Source of the DNA: Cymodocea nodosa
Lineage: Eukaryota; Streptophyta; Magnoliopsida; Alismatales; Cymodoceaceae
Length of the DNA: 64,000 nucleotides
Direction: 5' to 3'
Assembly (NCBI GenBank): GCA_036874045.1
Contig: CM072335.1
Span: 6,840,001-6,904,000 of the forward strand
Below the pieces are notes generated by a model. The model was not told where the DNA came from and ran no database searches. It worked only from the letters and a program-made list of their open reading frames with translations. A program made the position numbers and the translations under genes. This document shows, piece after piece, positions 59,001 to 64,000 of the stretch. Numbering within the stretch: position 1 is the stretch's first letter; every line of letters begins with the position of its first letter.

Positions 59001-59722
59001 TAGATGCTAACTCATTGAAAATAGTTTGAGTTTCGGATAGTTACGATTATAAGTCTTTAAAAATCCTGATAACTCACCAATCCAATAATAAATAAATGTT
59101 TTTACAATAATGTAATTACCATGTGCAAGAATAATAACTTTAAGTTTATAATGCTAATCTAACACGTTGCCTTAATGTTCAATATAGTAACTCAACACGT
59201 ATACTTATGTTAACTTAACGAGTTAAATATGTACAACTCACATGATACAATATAACATTCGTAAACTTTAATTTCACCACGTGCATAATACTAACATAAC
59301 GAGTTCATCTCTTCATTTTAACCTTTTGTTTACTAACTTAATGAGTTATCATGTGACCTATTTTAATATTTAAGTTTATAACTCAACGAGTTTTCACATG
59401 ACCTTTATACAAATAATGTATTAAGTCAACAAGTTATCTTAACGTACATTGTACATGATAAAGAAAATATAACTTTAAAATATATCATGCTTTATAATAA
59501 AAACACACGTTAACTTAACATTTAGTTAAATGAAAAATTAGCATAACTTAACGACTAATTATTTAATTTAATATAATTTCAGATCCATTACAAACAAATA
59601 TTTATATTAATAAGTTTTTTCTGTATTAATTGATATTCTTAATTTATTTTCATAAATAATAATAATTAAGTAAATATGATTACATTCATTTAACACACAT
59701 CATCAAAATAAAATACTCAACA
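56064..59722 (-). mobile_element. 5' LTR of copia A no. 2 (copy A7), split by solo LTR C
   Basis: The two LTR A pieces (56064-57157 and 58995-59722) join into one antisense LTR of about 1.8 kb. The left edge is TGTAGGATTGAATGACTAC and the right edge AAAATACTCAACA. A solo LTR C sits between them. This copy has the extra CCGAAA-type dyad block, also present in A3. Its right edge is the boundary between the retroelement nest and the host sequence next to the POLYCHOME-like gene; the flanking bases are GTAAA. Confidence 0.9.
57158..58994 (+). mobile_element. Solo LTR of family C (copy C3), with 5-bp target duplication
   Basis: This complete 1.84-kb LTR runs from TGTTTAGAATGAAAAAGTGC to CACATCAAGATA. 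It is flanked by GAAGG on both sides (57153-57157 and 58995-58999). It inserted into LTR A7, which continues across it. It matches C1 (14099-16255) in reverse, including the GTTGAGTTA dyads at 58670-58750. With no internal region, it is solo. Confidence 0.95.
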
Positions 59723-60621
59723 GTAAATATTAATTTTGAATGATAATTATTTTACTTCATAGTTTACATGTATATTTCACTCAATAAGCATCGAACTGAA
59801 CCCATCAAATTAGCCTAATGTTCACGTAGATTTTGTTTTCTGCGCATTTTGGAAGTGGACTATGTTCATTTATACTTATTTTCAGGCATTACATTTATTA
59901 GTGCCTTGTGACTCACAATTGAGGCATAGAAATTAAGACAGTAATAGCACAAATAAATCCGCAAGTTCTACATATTTCTATGGTCACAATAGAAAAAAAA
60001 CACGTGTTGCCATACATATTCCAACCTAAAATAGTAAACAGAGACCCATCCCCATAACTTGCTGGGCCCCTGTTAACTTTGCAAATATCTAATTCCCTCA
60101 ACGTAATATAAAAAGAAAAAAAAAAAAACGTTCCATCTTATGATTGATTATTGTTAATAAATATGCAACGGTAATAATAAATCTTCAGTCATTAATCCGT
60201 ACGACTAATTTGTCAATTTGCCAATACCACTGTTTAAGGAAGGGCATCGAATTTACCAAAAACCCCAACAAAAGCGTCAGAACGTACTGGTTCATACAGG
60301 GGTATTCTCGTGACATTGGCCTAAAATTTGAAATTTCAAAATGGGCGGAATACCAACTCCGGTGCCACGAGGCCGGCCCATGCCTATCGGCGTTCTCTCC
60401 TCCTCCAGCTCAACACCTTCCACTACCGTTCCCCTTAAGAAGAGAACATTCCATCCCACTTCTCCCGTTTCTTCTTCACTCCACTGGCAGATCTTTGATC
60501 ATGTGGGTTGGTTTGTTGCTTGGTTCTCCCAAAACCCTAGACGCACCGGTGCGAAGACGTCTTGACTGATCCATTTCTGTTCTTGTTTTTGTAGTCACAG
60601 TGTCGCTGTTTGATCCTTGTG
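59723..60621 (+). promoter_or_regulatory. Host upstream region and leader of POLYCHOME-like gene
   Basis: This is the first non-retroelement DNA in the window. It has a G-box CACGTG (60001-60006), a site II element TGGGCC (60063-60068), an AACGG core like the MSA element bound by three-repeat MYB factors (60167-60171), and a telo-box AAACCCTA (60532-60539). Site II plus telo-box is typical of genes active in dividing cells. A GC-rich frame of 74 codons (60341-60565, from an ATG in good context) precedes the main exon. It may be a leader or first exon; I do not recognise its product. An acceptor-like TTTTTGTAGTCACAG ends at 60600. Confidence 0.5.
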
Positions 60622-60906
60622 ATGCCGGATCTCAGATGGGCTACGGTATCGCCGCCGCATCTGGGGAGAGGACTTCGTTATGCAAGAGGTGCGGGGAGGG
60701 GTGTGGGAGCGTACGGGATCCTGAGAGGGTATACACCTGTGGGAAGTGGTGGTAGGAGAGTTCGGAGGGGTTTACCTAGTATTGACAAGGAGAATGTACC
60801 ACCAGAGGGCAGTGGATCGAGTAGAAGGCGGCGAAGGAAGAGGGGGAGTCCTTTGCCGGCATGGTATCCGCGCACTCCGCTCCGCGACATCACTGTCGTT
60901 GTCAAA
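60622..60906 (+). CDS. POLYCHOME/GIG1-like (UVI4/OSD1 family) exon, partial
   Basis: The exon encodes 95 residues from an ATG at 60622. It has an Arg/Gly-rich stretch (RGLRYARGAGRGVGAYG), then an RxxL sequence (RRGL) directly before a KEN box (IDKENVPP). A basic run follows, then the family signature LPAWYPRTPLRDIT. Arabidopsis UVI4 (POLYCHOME) and GIG1/OSD1 inhibit the APC/C and control endoreduplication and meiotic exit; D-box and KEN-type degrons are part of that role. The frame meets a donor, GTCAAA|GTAATG, at 60907. In the family the next residues begin with A.ERRR, so the rest (including the C-terminal MR tail) should be on a later exon, not seen before 64000. The start is uncertain, as an upstream exon may exist. 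Family assignment is confident; POLYCHOME versus GIG1 is not resolved. Confidence 0.8.
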
Positions 60907-60916
60907 GTAATGTAGC

Positions 60917-60939
60917 CTCTCTCTCTCTCTCTCTCTCTC
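60917..60939. repeat. (CT)n microsatellite at the start of the intron
   Basis: About eleven CT units lie ten bases after the predicted splice donor of the POLYCHOME-like exon. Confidence 0.95.
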
Positions 60940-61879
60940 CTGTTTCGGTACCTTTTGTATTCTTCTTGGTGTTGCTGCATTCCTTTTGCAAATCAATGCG
61001 AAAACAATATTGGTTAATAGAGATATAGTAGAAGAATTATCAGACAAATTAGAGGGCACAGAAATTAGTTGCATATGAATTTCTTTAAATAGTGAGGAAA
61101 TCTAGTAGATTTCAGCTACTATTGATGTCAAAGTTTGATGCTCAGATTTTGTGGATGATTGAGAGATAGTTGCTTGCTTTTTGGCACATCATGCAATTGG
61201 ATTGGAGGTCAAAAATACGAAAAAAAACTAAATGACATATAATCAGAGGGTGAGCCTACATAGTTTGCATCATTAACTGTAGATAAGGTTAATGAACCAA
61301 AAATATTATGGATTCAGAATTGTATTTCCAAAAATGCCATTCAATGAAAGAAAATGATTAGCTAAGTATATTAAGATGAATCCAATTCAGCTAGAGGCAC
61401 AACATAATTAAGTTGAATAATTAAGCTTAGTTAAATAACTAGTCTAAATTAAGTTGTATCACCTAAATTAAGCCACCTATTCATAGTTTCAAATAAATCA
61501 AATCTAAGTTGTTGAAAATATAGATTAGCAACTAACTGAGTTTTATACCTACTCATAGTGTCATTAACATTTTTCTTCAATTTATACAATCGTTTACAAT
61601 TAATAACATTCACACTTGACCATGTGGAAAAAGATCTTAGATGTGTTGTTGGAAGTGGGAATTAAATTCATATTCTATAGTCTTGTGCCATTGAAGAACC
61701 TTGTTTGCTTTTGTTTGGAGGAGGGAATTAAAAGAAGTTGGTTTAATTAAAGCTTAAGAAGTAGATGATAACCAAAATTTGGAAACAAGTACCTCTTTCT
61801 TAAAAATCGTAGACTTAGCTTTTGTCCGCATAAGATAATAATAAGAATGATGAAATAAATAGTTTTTTAGTGTACCAAT
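60940..61879. other. Intron-like AT-rich stretch
   Basis: I see no gene, exon or recognisable element here. It probably belongs to the first long intron of the POLYCHOME-like gene, if the gene is intact to the right of the window. Confidence 0.4.
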
Positions 61880-62089
61880 AATTTTATAGGAATGAATTTG
61901 GTATAGTCATTTATACAAATGATTTGCTAAAAATTTTAAGTGGAAATTATTATTTAATAAATATTACCACATTTGTTGTTCTAATGACATTAGGTACAAA
62001 TTTGCATTATTTGGTGGAAACTTTTGTTCAATAAATATTACTTTTCATTTCTGTAAATGTCCATACCAAATTCATTCTTGTAAAATTTT
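61880..62089. mobile_element. MITE-like foldback element
   Basis: Terminal inverted repeats of about 40 bases: AATTTTATAGGAATGAATTT at 61880 is matched, inverted, by AAATTCATTCTTGTAAAATT ending at 62089, with few mismatches. The whole is about 210 bases, AT-rich and noncoding, as expected of a nonautonomous DNA transposon. Target duplication is unclear, so the superfamily is not assigned. Confidence 0.7.
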
Positions 62090-62173
62090 TAATATAAAGG
62101 CTTTTGATTGCATTTTTAGCATACCGTTTGGTGGAACACTATATTGATTCTTTTTCAAAAAAAAAAGTGCTAG

Positions 62174-62207
62174 AATTGGTATATCGTTTTTAAAAATGAT
62201 ACCAATT
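62174..62207. repeat. Short near-perfect palindrome
   Basis: AATTGGTAT...ATACCAATT arms meet at TTTTTAAAAA, forming a hairpin of about 34 bases. It contains the same GGTAT ends seen in the nearby foldback, so it may be a remnant of a related MITE. Confidence 0.6.
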
Positions 62208-62234
62208 TATTTTTAGAAAAAACTTTGTGTTGAA

Positions 62235-62938
62235 TTAACATATTATTTATAGAAACGTTATATCAAATTCCTTATAGAGGATTAGGCTAAAACCCTTTGG
62301 CATACTAAAAATATTCTCTCCAGATATTGAAAATACGCTTTTACAATACATATGATTCAAACCTATACATATGGAGGAAATACAATAAGAAATGGAGTTG
62401 TTGGGCTTCTTTACCAAGATGATGCAGCACAAATAGTTGGAAGGCAAGGCACGCTGGCAAAAGCTTCTTTGGTTTATGAACAATAGATGGTGTGTAAATG
62501 GTGGACACAAGAATGTTTGGTAGATGGGGTGCTAATGATGGGCAGAAGACCGGCCTGAAGATGGGTGTCAATGATGCGTATAGGAATGCTTGGGATTAAG
62601 GGTTGGGGATGTTTGAGAGGTTGAGCATAGGAGCTTTGCTTGGCTTTCCTTGGGTTGAGGGAGGAGGGAAAATAGGGTGAAAAACTTTTTTGTAGGTCAA
62701 AAAGTGAAGAAATTACTTTTTGAACTTTCTCAAGTGTATAAACACCAAAAAGTTGGAATATACATTTTGTCACTTTTTTGGTGCACAAACTCTTACTAAG
62801 GGTCTTATTTAAGTTCATTTCTATTTGTCTTAGTTATGAATAAAATAATTAAAGAAATTCAAGGAGAAATATCTTGTATATGATATTTGCTAATGATTTA
62901 ATTTTAAGTTAGGAATTAATTTTAAATTAAAGTTATGG
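62235..62938. repeat. Tandem duplication, first copy
   Basis: This 0.7-kb unit is repeated at an offset of about 768 bases. Shared marks in order are TTTATAGAAA, TATCAAATTC, TTTTGGCATA-type, GGAAGGCAAGGCA, GGTGCACAAAC-type and TTTTAAATTAAA. Its middle is GC-richer, but no frame gives a protein I recognise. Confidence 0.8.
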
Positions 62939-63002
62939 AGAGATATTTTACATTCCAAATTATTGAGATTGAATAGGTCAAGAATTGAAAGAGAAATATT
63001 TT

Positions 63003-63707
63003 TGACATACCATTTATAGAAATAGTATATCAAATTCTATGCAAAACGATTAGGATAAAATCTTTTGGCATATGGAAAATATTTTCTATAGATACTGAAA
63101 AAACACTTTTATGATACATACTATTCAAACATTGACACATGAAGGAAATACAAGAAGAAAGAGAGTTGTTGAGTATCTTTACCGGGATAATGTGGCACAA
63201 ATGATTGGAAGACAAGGCATGATGGGCAAAAGATTCTCTAGTTTTTGGTTGGATGGTGCACGAACGTTGGGCACAAGAATGATTGGCAGATGGGGTGATA
63301 ACCAATGGTAGATTGGGTGCGAATGGTGGGCATGGAAACACTTAGGGTTGAGTGTTGGGGATGTTTGGGAGGTTGAGTACGGAGCTTTGCTTGGCTTTTT
63401 GTTGGTGGGGGGAGGAGGGAAAATAAGGTGAAAAATCTTTTTATAGGTTGAACAGTGAAGGAATCAAATTTCAAATATTTTCAAGTACATAAACATTAGG
63501 AAATTTGAGATTTATTTTCTATTACTTTCCTAGTGTACAAACTCTTCTTAACGGTCTAAATTAAGTTTATATCTATTTGTCTTAAAGTATAGATGAAATA
63601 ATTAAGGAAATTTAAAGAGAAATACCTTGATATATGATATTTTCTGGTAAGTTAATTTTAGTTGATGAAAGTAAGTTAGGAGTTAGTTTTAAATTAAAAT
63701 TATGAAA
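63003..63707. repeat. Tandem duplication, second copy
   Basis: This is the diverged direct repeat of 62235-62938, differing by scattered substitutions and small indels throughout, so the duplication is old. Sequence after it (63708-64000) shows no gene. Confidence 0.8.
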
Positions 63708-64000
63708 TGTAGGTCAGAGAAGATTCTCACAAATATCTCTAATCATGCAAGTACCAACAAATGTAAGAGAGTAGCTAGCAACAAGGTTTCTTGATCCAGG
63801 ATAGTAAGCATTTGATCTCGTTTGCACCATTCTACATATTCAACAGATTCATTATTGAGTGTAGTGGCTGAGTAGTTGATGTGTGATATCAGTTGTGACC
63901 ATGTAATATAAGTTGTGACCATGTAAGATTAGTTAAAAGAGAACCTTCCAAAGAAAAAAATGTTTCATCTAGTTTTATTAGAATGAGATTGGTGATATGG

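Noticed and set aside
59913..60101. A 62-residue minus-strand frame in the host flank
   Set aside because: No recognisable domain, and it overlaps promoter-like elements. It is likely chance.
60341..60565. A 74-residue GC-rich frame as the first exon of the POLYCHOME-like gene
   Set aside because: Its translation shows none of the family's N-terminal pattern, and no donor clearly joins it in frame. It is kept only as a possible leader.
62247..63474. Several open minus-strand frames in the tandem copies
   Set aside because: They change frame between copies, match no family I know and contain no domain signature.

Overview
The window is plant nuclear DNA: a nest of LTR retrotransposons about 59.7 kb long, followed by about 4.3 kb of host sequence. 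The element types (Sirevirus-like and Tork-like Ty1/copia, Athila-like Ty3/gypsy) and an exon of a POLYCHOME/GIG1 (UVI4/OSD1) cell-cycle gene point to a flowering plant, probably a eudicot. I could not name the species. The DNA is AT-rich, and almost every retroelement frame carries stops or frameshifts.

Layout, left to right. 1-3713: end of a forward LTR of family A, then an antisense copia 'B' gag, PBS and LTR. 3714-8373: antisense gypsy gag, a promoter-bearing spacer, an envelope-like ORF (plant putative-transposon domain) and a dyad-rich spacer. 8374-16255: antisense Athila-like gypsy 'G1' (integrase, RNase H, RT, protease, gag zinc knuckle, PBS, LTR C), whose integrase is split by a solo LTR A. 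16261-20570: second, sense-strand gypsy piece (envelope-like ORF, spacer, gag). 20741-21928: F-box pseudogene. 21950-30303: antisense copia A no. 1 with a solo LTR A in its 3' ORF. 30304-50256: sense copia A, interrupted in RT by solo LTR E and after pol by a structurally complete copia 'D' (38984-44282). 50257-52568: duplicated spacer and a folded LTR C fragment. 52569-59722: antisense copia A no. 2, whose LTR carries a solo LTR C. 59723-64000: host DNA with the POLYCHOME-like exon, a MITE-like foldback and a 0.77-kb tandem duplication.

The copia A family is the most interesting part. Two copies carry a GT...AG segment of about 1.15 kb between gag and pol. A third copy lacks exactly that segment, with gag and protease fused in frame. 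The segment encodes a coiled-coil Gag tail that ends at a stop shared by both intron-bearing copies. I infer that unspliced RNA gives long Gag and spliced RNA gives Gag-Pol. After pol, the family has a separate ORF with its own TATA-like leader. This ORF is homologous to the envelope-like ORF of the gypsy elements in the same window, so one accessory module sits in both retrotransposon superfamilies. The LTRs and the spacers before these ORFs also share short dyad motifs built on TAACTCAACG and TAACTATCCGAA.

Three solo LTRs have perfect 5-bp target duplications and give a relative order of insertion. All reading was by eye: family assignments are firm, but clade names, ages and the splicing model need computation or RNA data.
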